From JAFAGX01 sp035623255 (lineage in GTDB: Bacteria; Acidobacteriota; Terriglobia; Terriglobales; Acidobacteriaceae), in assembly GCA_035623255.1 (NCBI GenBank), contig DASPTU010000082.1:1-64000 (forward strand): DNA of 64,000 nt, given 5' to 3'. Below are positions 17,448 to 26,181 of the stretch, piece after piece. Made by a program: the position numbers and the translations under genes. The notes under the pieces are model-generated. The model was not told the origin of the DNA, did not search any database, and saw only the letters and a list, made by a program, of their open reading frames with translations. How positions within the stretch are numbered: position 1 is the first letter of the stretch; every line of letters begins with the position of its first letter.

Positions 17448-17854
17448 GGGATCCTCCAAAATCAGTTGTCATTAGCTAATAGTTAGTAGTCAGCATTGCT
17501 GACTCGCGCCGCTTCACACGAGTGGATCAGCGCGTCAGGTTCTGAACCAGAAAGGAGGATTCGCGACTAGTCGCTACCGAAGAGATTGGGGCGCAGGCGG
17601 GAAGGCAACACCGCCCGATAGCGGCGCGGACATACAAGAGACCGCAGCCAGCAAACGGGCAAATGCGAATTGGTGAGCTGATAACGCATGGCAACACATT
17701 CCAAAGCCAGTATAGCTCAAAGCCTGCAGCGAGGTAACCCCCAATCGGCGCTGTCCATTAGTGACACGCGCCCGCGAAGTCAATCGCTTCGGCAAAAGTA
17801 GCGAATCGCCGGCCCCATTATTCGTGTCTGATAATTTTACCCATACCACGCCGC
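17448..17854. promoter_or_regulatory. Divergent intergenic region with several short dyads
   Basis: No gene is supported here. Between 17471 and 17574 there are four palindromes: ATTAGCTAAT (17471-17480), AGTCAGC-N3-GCTGACT (17488-17504), GGTTC-N-GAACC (17538-17548) and GCGACTAGTCGC (17563-17574). They lie upstream of the minus-strand aminotransferase and could include operators. The rest (17575-17854) holds only frames that look like chance ORFs. Confidence 0.45.
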
Positions 17855-18811
17855 ATGACATCAGCTCCGCGTCCAACCCGATTTGCGGTCATTCTTGCCT
17901 TTGCGCTTGTCTATTTTTTCTGGGGTTCCACGTATCTAGGTATCGACATTGCCGTGGAGCACATTCCGCCAGCTTTGATGTGCGGTACGCGTTTCTTGAT
18001 TGCGGGGGTGTTCATGGTGGCGTTCTGCGGCATCCGCGGCCGGAAAATCCTTTATAACCGGAGGCAACTCGGCGAAATGGCGGTCGTCGGGATTCTGCTG
18101 CTCGTGGGAGGCAATCTGACTCTGTCATACGCCGAAACCCACATTGCCTCCGGTCTTGCGGCGCTGATCATTGCCATCACTCCTTTGTGGTTTCTGGTCC
18201 TCGACAGGCTCTTGCTCGGACATCACCGCATTTCTCCGCGTGGTAAAGCCGGCCTGGGTCTTGGAGTCGGAGGTCTGGTGGTTCTTTTGTGGCCGCAGCT
18301 CATGGCAACCGGGTCCTTCGGACGAACCGAATTGTGGTCTTCGCTCAGTCTGATCGGCGGCTCTTTCAGCTGGGCATTAGGCTCGGTGCTGGCCAAGAAG
18401 TGGAAATCGCCGGATGTAGACCCATTTTCGGCCATGGGGTGGGAGATGGTTGCCGCCGGGCTGGCTAATCTGCTGGTCGCCGCATCTCTGAGAGACTTTT
18501 CTTCCGTGGTCTGGACGGCGCGAGGTCTCGGGGCCGTTCTCTACCTGATTGTCTGTGGTTCCTGGATAGGCTATACGGCTTATATCTGGCTGCTGGGTCA
18601 CGTCCCCACCTCCAAGGTGTCCACCTATGCCTACGTGAACCCGGTTGTCGCGGTCTTCCTCGGTTGGCTCTTCTTGCACGAACGAATCGACGCACATATC
18701 GCGGCCGGGAGCGCTATCGTGATTGCCTCGGTGGCTCTCGTCACCAGTGCCCAAATCACCAGGGAAGGGCCGGTGGAGGCGTTGCCGATGGTGGAAACAA
18801 CCGGGGACTAA
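17855..18811 (+). CDS. EamA/DMT-family permease
   Basis: A 318-residue membrane exporter with two EamA repeats and about ten helices. Family marks are YFFWGSTYLGIDIAVE in repeat one, ETHIASGLAALIIAITPL at its end, and PVVAVFLGWLFLHERI at the end of repeat two. It is closer to the RhaT/YedA-type group than the EamA gene at 14539. Substrate unknown. It stands alone on the plus strand, about 120 bp before a PilZ-like gene. Confidence 0.92.
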   Translation: MTSAPRPTRFAVILAFALVYFFWGSTYLGIDIAVEHIPPALMCGTRFLIAGVFMVAFCGIRGRKILYNRRQLGEMAVVGILLLVGGNLTLSYAETHIASGLAALIIAITPLWFLVLDRLLLGHHRISPRGKAGLGLGVGGLVVLLWPQLMATGSFGRTELWSSLSLIGGSFSWALGSVLAKKWKSPDVDPFSAMGWEMVAAGLANLLVAASLRDFSSVVWTARGLGAVLYLIVCGSWIGYTAYIWLLGHVPTSKVSTYAYVNPVVAVFLGWLFLHERIDAHIAAGSAIVIASVALVTSAQITREGPVEALPMVETTGD

Positions 18812-18932
18812 AAGGCCCAAACCGACCACCGGGGAAGGTAACGTGACCGAGGCCCATGGGCAGAATCAGTCCCAAAATGGCACCTCCGTAATCTTCAATT
18901 AGTAACCACCCCAGCGCATACTCTCACGAAGT

Positions 18933-19409
18933 ATGGGCAGCCTTCCCCAACGTGCACCGCGGGTTTATTTTGATACGGTTACGCCGGCCGTTCTTCGTTT
19001 CCAGAACGGCCAGCGAACCTCAGGCACCCTGCACGTCGTATCCCTTACTGGCGGCCTGCTTTCCCTCCCCACCCTCATTGTTCAAGGTGCACAGGTTAAG
19101 TTGATGTTCTTGACGCGTACCGGATCGGTGCTGGGCGCGGCGGAACTCCTGACCCCGGTTAACCCTCAGCGGCAACCGTTCCGCTTTATTTCGCTCGACT
19201 CCACCGATCGTCGTCGTCTCGGCGCCACGATTCAGGAGTCTTTAAAGCTGAACAACGAGCAGCAATGGATTGAGAAGTTCAGGGCTGCATCCGCAGAGCG
19301 ATGTCCTTCCCGGAAGCCAATCCTCAGAGCTCTCTTTGGAACCGTTGCCCTCGCAGCCTTGGCTTGGGTGAGCGCGGTGTACCTCCTCCATTTTGATTGG
19401 CTGAAGTAG
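18933..19409 (+). CDS. PilZ-like protein with C-terminal membrane helix
   Basis: A 158-residue protein with a beta-rich core (about 8-100) containing VTPAVLRF, VVSLTGGLL and TGSVLGAAELL, and a C-terminal membrane helix (about 132-152, ALFGTVALAALAWVSAVYLL). The SLTGG stretch sits where PilZ domains have D-x-S-x-x-G, but the N-terminal R-x-x-x-R of c-di-GMP binders is not obvious, so ligand binding is doubtful. Its nearest paralogue is at 23389-23811, which lacks the membrane helix. It is followed within 11 bp by a true PilZ gene, so the two are probably one operon. Confidence 0.75.
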   Translation: MGSLPQRAPRVYFDTVTPAVLRFQNGQRTSGTLHVVSLTGGLLSLPTLIVQGAQVKLMFLTRTGSVLGAAELLTPVNPQRQPFRFISLDSTDRRRLGATIQESLKLNNEQQWIEKFRAASAERCPSRKPILRALFGTVALAALAWVSAVYLLHFDWLK

Positions 19410-19419
19410 GGGGGTGGCA

Positions 19420-20133
19420 ATGACAACGGCACTTGCCAATCCGGCGCAAAACACACGTATCGCACCGCGCTATCACGTGCGCCTGCCGGTCCTGATCTCG
19501 GCCGAAGGTGATTCATCAAAAATGTCTGTGCCCGGGCTCGCCTGCGAAATCAGCCAGCGTGGCATGGCACTGTATGGAGGCATCGACCTGCTCCCGGGCG
19601 ATCTCATGGCGGTCGAGTTCCAGAACTCGGCTAGGGTGCGAATCTCCGGAATCATCCGCAATCGGTCGGGCTTCTGTTTTGGGTTAGAGTTCCTGGAAGC
19701 AACGACTAGCCCCGAAATGATTTCTGAGGTACTGCAGCCCTCCGACACCGCTGATCAGACTCCGAGCTGGAGAGCCTGGTTTGCAACTCATCGCGGCGAT
19801 GCTTCCGTCGGTCTCGCGGGTTTGATCCTTCTGTTCGCATTTTTGACTGCTGGCTCGCCACCGGCGCAAAACCAGGTGGTTCGTGCAAAGGCTTACCAGC
19901 CCTCCCTCACCCTTTCTGAACGGATGCTTGTTGGCATGGGCCTCGCCGAGGCTCCGCCCGTTCCTGTTGCGGCGGGCAATCCTGAGGTTCAAGTCTGGGT
20001 AGACCTGCACACTGGGCTCTATTACTGTCCGGGAGCCGATCTGTACGGCAAATCACCGGATGGGAAATTCACCACCCAACGTGACGCCCAGTTGGATCAA
20101 TTTGAGCCTGCCGCGCGCAGAAACTGCAAATAG
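19420..20133 (+). CDS. PilZ domain - membrane helix - YYCPG-type C-terminal domain
   Basis: A 237-residue protein. The N-terminal PilZ domain (about 13-100) has R-x-x-x-R as RYHVR and EISQRG at the D/N-x-S-x-x-G position, so c-di-GMP binding is plausible. One membrane helix follows (about 129-145), then a linker. The C-terminal domain (about 190-237) reads VWVDLHTGLYYCPG, then LYGKSPDGKF and ends EPAARRNCK, a small cysteine-containing module seen at the ends of several exported proteins. I take the ATG at 19420 with AGGGGGG just upstream; a GTG at 19414 is possible. The arrangement suggests a cytosolic sensor coupled to a periplasmic module. Confidence 0.8.
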   Translation: MTTALANPAQNTRIAPRYHVRLPVLISAEGDSSKMSVPGLACEISQRGMALYGGIDLLPGDLMAVEFQNSARVRISGIIRNRSGFCFGLEFLEATTSPEMISEVLQPSDTADQTPSWRAWFATHRGDASVGLAGLILLFAFLTAGSPPAQNQVVRAKAYQPSLTLSERMLVGMGLAEAPPVPVAAGNPEVQVWVDLHTGLYYCPGADLYGKSPDGKFTTQRDAQLDQFEPAARRNCK

Positions 20134-20233
20134 AGCCAGCCCGAGTCCAGGGCCGGCTGCAGACTCAGCCGCAACAATCTGCACACTCCGCCGCACTCCC
20201 TTGCAACCTGTCACGCTTACGTCATGGCCCACT

Positions 20234-20284
20234 CGTGCCATGCCATCGTCAGCCCGTGCCATAACACTCCATCGCCCGTGCCAT
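20234..20284. repeat. Three phased direct repeats CGTGCCAT
   Basis: CGTGCCAT occurs at 20234-20241, 20255-20262 and 20277-20284, 21-22 bp apart, i.e. two helical turns, in the 208-bp gap before the TonB-like gene (start 20342). Same-face spacing fits a protein-binding array. Confidence 0.5.
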
Positions 20285-20341
20285 TGTCTTGCTTCAAGAG
20301 CTGCCTCATCTTAGTAGTGCGCACCAGGACAAAGGTAGGAA

Positions 20342-21013
20342 ATGCTGGACGGCACACTAACACCGCAGGGCAACGCAATCGCAGCGATAGCTCGCCCCGA
20401 CAAGCAGCGCCGCCGTCTGTCGATTGCCGTAGTTCTGCTGCTCTGCGCGCTGATCGTGCTGGTGATCAGGGATCGCGACTACTGGTTCGGCAGTTCTGAA
20501 CCAAGTGTTCCTGAGGAACAGCAGGCAGCATCCACGCCAGGCACCCCGGCTCAAACTTCTGTGCAACTGCCCTCAGTGCCGGCTGCCGAGTCCCCAAAGC
20601 CTCTTGCGAAGCGTTCTGCGAAGCCGGAGACGGCGGCGAGTGTGATCAGCTCATCGAAGTCGGGCGCAACCGGAACTACCGCCGAGCGGGTACAGATGGC
20701 TTCTATCAACGCGCCGCTGCCCGCGACCGAGTATCCGTTGCTCGCTGGTCAGATGTCCGTGCAAGGTTCGGTCCTGATGCAGGCGCTCATCGCGCCTGAC
20801 GGTGCCGTAGAAGACCTCCGGGTGCTCAGTGGCCCAACCATTCTGGTTTCAGCGGCACGCGAAGCTGTGCGTCAGTGGCGGTTCAAACCGTATTACGAGA
20901 ATGGCAAGCCGGTCGAGACACAAGCCCGGGTAACGGTGAATTTCACGATCAACGTATCTGACACCACCGCCCGAATCCAGCAGCCTTCCATTACCAGCGA
21001 CGGCGCGCTCTAA
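20342..21013 (+). CDS. TonB-like energy transducer
   Basis: A 223-residue protein with a short cytosolic N-terminus, one membrane helix (about 26-42), a Pro/Ser/Ala-rich periplasmic linker (about 50-125) and a TonB C-terminal domain (about 130-212). That domain contains ALIAPDGAVEDLRVLSG and AAREAVRQWRFKPYY, the usual TonB_C signature. It would link a proton-motive-force complex to outer-membrane receptors, though no ExbB/ExbD or receptor lies in the window, so its partners are elsewhere. The upstream gap carries phased CGTGCCAT repeats. Confidence 0.88.
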   Translation: MLDGTLTPQGNAIAAIARPDKQRRRLSIAVVLLLCALIVLVIRDRDYWFGSSEPSVPEEQQAASTPGTPAQTSVQLPSVPAAESPKPLAKRSAKPETAASVISSSKSGATGTTAERVQMASINAPLPATEYPLLAGQMSVQGSVLMQALIAPDGAVEDLRVLSGPTILVSAAREAVRQWRFKPYYENGKPVETQARVTVNFTINVSDTTARIQQPSITSDGAL

Positions 21014-21153
21014 ACTCAAGGTAAACGGAAGGCCCGCATGCCGCACTTCCATAATGGGAATGTCAATGTTGGTGACAATCGAGCTTCTTCGTCAATGTTC
21101 CGGTGTTTCACCGCTTAATCTTTTACAATACCCTTTGAGCATTACGTAGTGCC

Positions 21154-22188
21154 ATGGATCTCCCCCTCAAGCAGCCTCTTTTCATTCGTCCCGAAGATAA
21201 TGCTCGCTGTACCGAACTTCCCCTGCGGCGCCGCGCGCCAAGAATCCTGGTTGTAGATGACAATCCTGACACGATGATGTTGATGAAGGAACTGCTCGAA
21301 ACGCGAGGCTACGAAGTAGTAACGGTAGCGGACGCGGCGGAGGCGGAGGCTGAGGTCCGCCGGCAGGCCCCCGATCTGATTCTTTCCGACGTCGTCATGC
21401 CGGGCAGATCGGGATACGAGCTTTGTCGCGAGCTGAAAGAAGATCCCACCACCCGCCTCATCCCTTTCGTCTTGATCACGGGTTTGAGCGATCGTGAGGA
21501 CAGGCTCCATGGTATCGAGGCGGGGGCAGACGATTTCCTTAACAAGCCGATCTTTTCCGAAGAATTGTTCGCGCGCGTGAAGTCGCTGCTCAAGCTGAAG
21601 GAGTTTACCGACGAGTTGGAAACTGCCGAGTCCGTCATTTGCACCCTTGGTTTAAGCGTAGAAAGCCGCGATCCTTACACCGTAGGCCACTGCGAACGGC
21701 TGGCCGAGAACGCAGCAAATCTCGGTCATCACCTGGGCCTGGATGAGGATTCCATCGTGGCACTGCGGCGGGGCGGGTATTTGCATGATTTGGGCAAGAT
21801 CGCCGTGCCTGACGAGATCTTGAAGAAGGGTAGCAATCTGACTGATGAGGAATGGGTGGTCATGAAACAGCACCCTGTCACCGGAGAGAACATTTGCCGC
21901 CCGCTCAAGTCGCTGCGGCTGATACTTCCGATCATTCGCAGCCACCATGAGCACTCAGACGGCAGCGGTTATCCGGATGGACTACGGAAAAGCGAAATCC
22001 CGCTGCTTCCGCGGATTCTACAGGTTGTGGATGTTTATGACGCGCTTCGCACGGCCCGTCCTTACAAACCCGCGCTGCATCACGAGGAAGCCGCTGTTAC
22101 CATGCGGCGGGAAGCCCGTTTGGGATTGTGGGATGAGGAACTGGTGAACGAGTTCTTCTTAATGTTGGCACGGCGCCGGGTGGCTTAA
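21154..22188 (+). CDS. Response regulator with HD-GYP domain
   Basis: A 344-residue two-domain protein. The receiver (about 29-145) is complete: D35/D36, phospho-acceptor D79 in LILSDVVMPG, and K131. The HD-GYP domain (about 160-335) has H211-D212 in YLHDLGKIAVPD, then HHEHSDGSGYPDGL with the GYP triplet at 272-274. It is predicted to be a phosphorylation-controlled cyclic-di-GMP phosphodiesterase. No cognate histidine kinase is adjacent. PilZ genes on both sides make it the probable c-di-GMP removing enzyme of this neighbourhood. Confidence 0.94.
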   Translation: MDLPLKQPLFIRPEDNARCTELPLRRRAPRILVVDDNPDTMMLMKELLETRGYEVVTVADAAEAEAEVRRQAPDLILSDVVMPGRSGYELCRELKEDPTTRLIPFVLITGLSDREDRLHGIEAGADDFLNKPIFSEELFARVKSLLKLKEFTDELETAESVICTLGLSVESRDPYTVGHCERLAENAANLGHHLGLDEDSIVALRRGGYLHDLGKIAVPDEILKKGSNLTDEEWVVMKQHPVTGENICRPLKSLRLILPIIRSHHEHSDGSGYPDGLRKSEIPLLPRILQVVDVYDALRTARPYKPALHHEEAAVTMRREARLGLWDEELVNEFFLMLARRRVA

Positions 22189-22312
22189 GCAGTTCAAGGT
22201 TCGTCCTCCGCCTCATGACATTGTCCGGGTAGAACCGAACTGTGCTCTGCTAGAAAGACAACTCCCCTTATAAAATCCTTGGTTCAGGGTTTGGCTGAAC
22301 TGCGATCTATTC

Positions 22313-23050
22313 TTGTCACCTACCTACAGCATCGTCCTTCCTGCGTATAACGAAAGCGAGCGCGTTGCCGCGACGCTCGAAAAGATATTGGCTTTCGCCG
22401 GTCACCATAACTGGAACGCCGAAATACTTGTGGTGAACGATGGCTCGCGTGATGACACCGCGCAGATCGTACGCGAGTACGCCGACAAACACCCGATGTT
22501 GCGGCTCATCGAGAATCCCGGCAACCGCGGCAAAGGGTTCAGTGTGCGGAATGGAATGCTGCATGCCAACGGCGAGATCCTGTTATTCAGCGACGCCGAT
22601 CTTTCCTCGCCGATCGGCGAAGCCGATAAGCTGTTTGCTGCCATCCGCGAGGGTGCAGACGTCGCTATTGGTTCGCGCTGGTTGAACACTGAACTGCAGA
22701 TCCAGCGACAGCCCTTGTATCGCCAGATTTTCGGGCGCGTCTTCAATTTGACGCTTCGCCTGGTCCTGGGTTTGAATTTCAAAGACACCCAGTGTGGATT
22801 CAAGGCCTTTACGCGTGCTGCTGCCATGAAGCTTTTTCCAGCTCAAAAAATCGAGCGTTGGGGTTTTGACCCCGAGCTGCTTTACCTGGCAAAAAGGTAT
22901 GGCCTGAAGGTTGCCGAAGTTCCGGTAGCCTGGTCGCATCGCGAAGGCACACGCATCAATCCGGTACGCGATGGCATTCGCATGCTGGGAGAGATGTTTG
23001 TTGTGCGCTGGAACGCTCTCAGCGGGAGATATCCGAAGAACCACAAGTGA
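22313..23050 (+). CDS. Family-2 glycosyltransferase (dolichyl-phosphate glucosyltransferase-like)
   Basis: A 245-residue GT-A enzyme. YSIVLPAYNESERV, VVNDGSRDDT and the D-x-D-type FSDADLSSPI are intact, followed by FKDTQCGFKAFTR, a mark of the group that transfers a sugar from a nucleotide donor to a polyprenyl phosphate. No C-terminal membrane helices are visible, so it would act at the cytosolic face. The start is a TTG (22313). Converges tightly with the next minus-strand gene (4 bp). Confidence 0.9.
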   Translation: MSPTYSIVLPAYNESERVAATLEKILAFAGHHNWNAEILVVNDGSRDDTAQIVREYADKHPMLRLIENPGNRGKGFSVRNGMLHANGEILLFSDADLSSPIGEADKLFAAIREGADVAIGSRWLNTELQIQRQPLYRQIFGRVFNLTLRLVLGLNFKDTQCGFKAFTRAAAMKLFPAQKIERWGFDPELLYLAKRYGLKVAEVPVAWSHREGTRINPVRDGIRMLGEMFVVRWNALSGRYPKNHK

Positions 23051-23054
23051 GGGT

Positions 23055-23309
23055 TCAAGATGCAGCTTTGTGAACGCGAACGATGGGGCGAACGCTGACA
23101 CCGGCTCCTGGTTTAAAAACCACGATCATATGGCGGGCGCAATCCCCGCAAAGCCAGAAAAATTCCACTTTCCGGTGGGGTTTACTTGGATCTTTTTTGA
23201 GAGGATGATCCACGATCTGCAAACCTTCCCAGCGAAACAGCTTGCCATCCCGAAAATAAAGAAAACGATTGGAGCAGCGCGGGTTGGCGCACTTCGACAG
23301 CATGACCAT
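23055..23309 (-). CDS. Small zinc-ribbon protein
   Basis: An 84-residue protein with two cysteine pairs, C7 and C12 (CANPRC) and C54-x2-C57 (CGDC), separated by about 40 residues, fitting a single zinc-binding module. The rest is basic and aromatic. I do not recognise a function. An alternative start is M3. It converges with the glycosyltransferase gene, and its upstream neighbour on the same strand is a PilZ-like gene. Confidence 0.65.
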   Translation of the reverse strand: MVMLSKCANPRCSNRFLYFRDGKLFRWEGLQIVDHPLKKDPSKPHRKVEFFWLCGDCARHMIVVFKPGAGVSVRPIVRVHKAAS

Positions 23310-23388
23310 CCTGGGGGCCGGTGAGAGGATTAAATTTTACACCTGAGGCAAAGAGCTCTGAAGGCATCGAAAGTGGACGGCCCGTCAG

Positions 23389-23811
23389 TTACCAGGGTCG
23401 GGATTTCTCAATCTGCATCAGATCGCGACGGCTCTGCCGGTTCTCGCGAGCGGCCTTCTCCAAACAAGATTGAATCGCCGCTCTTAATCGGTATTGATCG
23501 TCGTCGTGGAGTGCGACGAACCGGAAGGGCTGTAGAGCCCAACTCACCGGGTTCAGCATCTTAGCGGTGCCGAAGACCGAGCCGGTGGGGGCTACGAACA
23601 TTACTTTGACCACCGAGTTCGGTTTAACCGGCTGAGACAGGCCCATCAGCCCGCCAGTCACCGAGACTAACTGCAGGGTCCCTGCCGTCCGGGCGCCGTC
23701 CGAAAAACGCAGGACGGCAGGAGTCACTTCCGAGAAGCGAACGCGTGGACCGCCACGCTGCCGTCCTTGAGTGATGGGCCGTGATTGAGTTGGGTAAGGC
23801 ATAACCCGCAA
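23389..23811 (-). CDS. PilZ-like protein, soluble paralogue
   Basis: A 140-residue protein clearly related to that at 18933-19409: both share PRV-F-VTPAVLRF, the S-TGGL-L stretch, TGSV-G-A and QPFRF. It lacks the C-terminal membrane helix and ends in a basic tail (ENRQSRRDLMQIEKSRPW). The canonical c-di-GMP arginine pair is not evident. Both copies lie within 5 kb on opposite strands, which suggests duplication followed by change of localisation. Confidence 0.7.
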   Translation of the reverse strand: MRVMPYPTQSRPITQGRQRGGPRVRFSEVTPAVLRFSDGARTAGTLQLVSVTGGLMGLSQPVKPNSVVKVMFVAPTGSVFGTAKMLNPVSWALQPFRFVALHDDDQYRLRAAIQSCLEKAARENRQSRRDLMQIEKSRPW

Positions 23812-23932
23812 CTCTGAGTATGCGCCCGAATTGATCGGTATCCAAAGTTACCCAAGGCTTTGTACGGTCGCGAAGCTGGTCGCATTTTTAGGGAACCCGT
23901 GGGTTAGTTTCTAGCCGGAACTCAGGGGTTCA

Positions 23933-26062
23933 TCAGTTCGGAATCCCCATCTGGGTCAGGATAAACGCGTAATCAAAAGCGGCTTCTCGGAGCCGATCAT
24001 ATCGCCCGGAAGCGCCGCCGTGTCCGGCCGGATCGAGGTTCGTCTTCAGAATCAGGATATTGTGATCCGTACGCGTAGCCCGCATTTTGGCCACATATTT
24101 CGCTGGTTCCCAATACATCACCTGGCTGTCGTTGAAAGAGGTTTTCACCAGCATGTTAGGGTACGCTTTAGGTTCGATATTATCATACGGTGAATACGAG
24201 ATCATGTAATCGAACGCGACCTTTTCCTTCGGGTTACCCCACTCTTCGAACTCCGGTACCGTCAGAGGCAGCGACTCGTCTAGCATAGTGTTGATCACAT
24301 CCACAAACGGCACTCCCACCAGCGCCGCGTGGAAAAGATCCGGCCGCATGTTGAGCACGGCTCCCATCAGCAAGCCTCCGGCGCTTCGCCCTTCGATGAC
24401 CAGCCGGTCCTTTGAGCCGTAGCCCTTCGAGACCAGGTATTCAGCGCAACTGATGAAGTCCGTGAAGGTATTTATCTTGTGCATCATGCGCCCGTCATCG
24501 TGCCAGGCTTTGCCCATCTCGCCGCCGCCGCGAATGTGCGCGTCTGCCGCAACCACTCCCCGATCCACCATGCTGAACAGATTCGAGCTGAAGAAAGTGT
24601 CGTTGGGAAGGCCATAGGAACCATAGCCCTCCAGATAAATAGGCCCGGTTCCATCGAGCTTTGCACCCTTCAAATGGACGACCGAGATCGGAATCTTCGT
24701 CCCATCCGTGGCGGTCGCATAGATTTGCTCCACCTGATAGCGTGAGCGGTCGTATCCTCCCGGTACTTCCTTCTGCTTCAACAATGTCTCGGTCCCGGAT
24801 GCCATGTCGTATTCAAAAATCGACTGAGGCGTGATGAATGACTGATAGGTGTAACGGAACTTTGTGGTGTCGTACTGACGATTGATGTAGGGAAACGCCA
24901 CATAGGCGGGTTCGGGGAAGTCAAGGCGCCGAGATTGCCCACTGGCTAAATCCGTCGCCCTGATTTGCGGCAGGCCACTCTCCCGCTCGAAGGAAACGTA
25001 ATAATTCTGGAAGAAATCGACATCCTCGAGCATCACGCTGGGACGGTGTGCCACCACTTCCTGCCAGTTCTGGCTGCGAGGATCGCTAACCGGAGCCTTG
25101 ACCAGGCGGAAGTTTCGCCCCATATCGTTGACCCGGATGTAAAAAGAGTTTCCATTGTGGTCCGGGTAATACTCGATGTCCTGCCGCCGCGGTTCCAGTA
25201 CTTTCCAGTCCGCCATGGGCTGATCAGCGGGGATGTAACGAGCCTCGGTAGTCGTGTGACTGCCGGAAACCAGAAAAATGTAGGCCCGGCTACGCGTCGT
25301 CTCTGCATCAAGATCGAATCTTTCGTCCTTCTCTTCATAGATCAGAGCGTCGGGCCCGGTCGTGCCCGCGTTATGCCGGTAAAGCCGATACTGCCGTTTG
25401 GCTGCATCTTCGACGGTGTAGAACAACGTTTTGTTATCGTTGGCCCAGACCACGGACCCAACTTTCTCGGCGTGATCAGGCAACGGCTCACCGGTGCGCA
25501 AATCTTTCACGTGCAGCACATACTGGCGGAAACCCGTGTCGTCGGTGGAATACGCAAGCAGATTTCCATCTGGGCTGACCGTGTACGCGGCTACACCCAT
25601 GAAAACCTGCCCTTTGGCAAGCTGGTTGACATCGAGTACCACCTGCTCGGGGGCATCGAGACTGCCCCTTTTACGGCAACGAATCTGGTACTGCTGGCCG
25701 GCTTCAGTGCGCGAATAATAGAAGTAATCGCCTTCTTTGTAAGGAACATCAATATCGGTTTCTTTGATCCGGCTTAGCATCTCGCCATACAGTTTCTTTT
25801 GGAAGCCCTCCGTGGGTTTCATCACAGCGTCCGTGTATGCATTCTCCGCTTCGAGATACGCCTTCACCTCGGGATTCGGCTTGTCGCGCAGCCAAAAGTA
25901 GTTGTCGACCAGTTTGCGTCCGTTGATTTCCGTGACCTTCGGCACTTTCTTGGCGACTGGAGGCGCGGGCAGCGAGGAAGGCGCATCGGCTGCCGAGAAA
26001 GCTAAAAGTGCGGCTATTAACAGTGGGCTAAGCTGAAAAATGCGGAAAAGAGAGCGACGCAT
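23933..26062 (-). CDS. Prolyl oligopeptidase family protein (S9A, PtrB-like)
   Basis: A 709-residue serine peptidase with a signal peptide (about 1-26, ending near FSAADA), so probably periplasmic. An N-terminal seven-bladed propeller gates a C-terminal alpha/beta-hydrolase domain. Catalytic elements are VIEGRSAGGLLMG with the nucleophile, the Asp-containing block SFNDSQVMYWEPAKY, and the histidine in PAGHGGASGRYD. It cleaves short peptides after Pro or basic residues; which cannot be told here. Length and domain order are normal for the family. Confidence 0.93.
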   Translation of the reverse strand: MRRSLFRIFQLSPLLIAALLAFSAADAPSSLPAPPVAKKVPKVTEINGRKLVDNYFWLRDKPNPEVKAYLEAENAYTDAVMKPTEGFQKKLYGEMLSRIKETDIDVPYKEGDYFYYSRTEAGQQYQIRCRKRGSLDAPEQVVLDVNQLAKGQVFMGVAAYTVSPDGNLLAYSTDDTGFRQYVLHVKDLRTGEPLPDHAEKVGSVVWANDNKTLFYTVEDAAKRQYRLYRHNAGTTGPDALIYEEKDERFDLDAETTRSRAYIFLVSGSHTTTEARYIPADQPMADWKVLEPRRQDIEYYPDHNGNSFYIRVNDMGRNFRLVKAPVSDPRSQNWQEVVAHRPSVMLEDVDFFQNYYVSFERESGLPQIRATDLASGQSRRLDFPEPAYVAFPYINRQYDTTKFRYTYQSFITPQSIFEYDMASGTETLLKQKEVPGGYDRSRYQVEQIYATATDGTKIPISVVHLKGAKLDGTGPIYLEGYGSYGLPNDTFFSSNLFSMVDRGVVAADAHIRGGGEMGKAWHDDGRMMHKINTFTDFISCAEYLVSKGYGSKDRLVIEGRSAGGLLMGAVLNMRPDLFHAALVGVPFVDVINTMLDESLPLTVPEFEEWGNPKEKVAFDYMISYSPYDNIEPKAYPNMLVKTSFNDSQVMYWEPAKYVAKMRATRTDHNILILKTNLDPAGHGGASGRYDRLREAAFDYAFILTQMGIPN

Positions 26063-26181
26063 GAAAACACTCCGAGGTGAACTGGAAAACCGCGCAAGTA
26101 TACCTGATCTGGCTTATCTCTCGGTCGGAACTGCACGCGGGAGCGCGCTATTCCTTGAAATTGCCGGTGCCGAAAGCGCCG

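Noticed and set aside
17574..17876. 100-codon minus-strand frame between aminotransferase and EamA genes
   Set aside because: No family features and it overlaps the start of the EamA gene.
20234..20284. Sigma54 promoter on the minus strand (TGGCACG boxes)
   Set aside because: The -24-like boxes are present but no TTGC -12 element follows at the right spacing in any copy.
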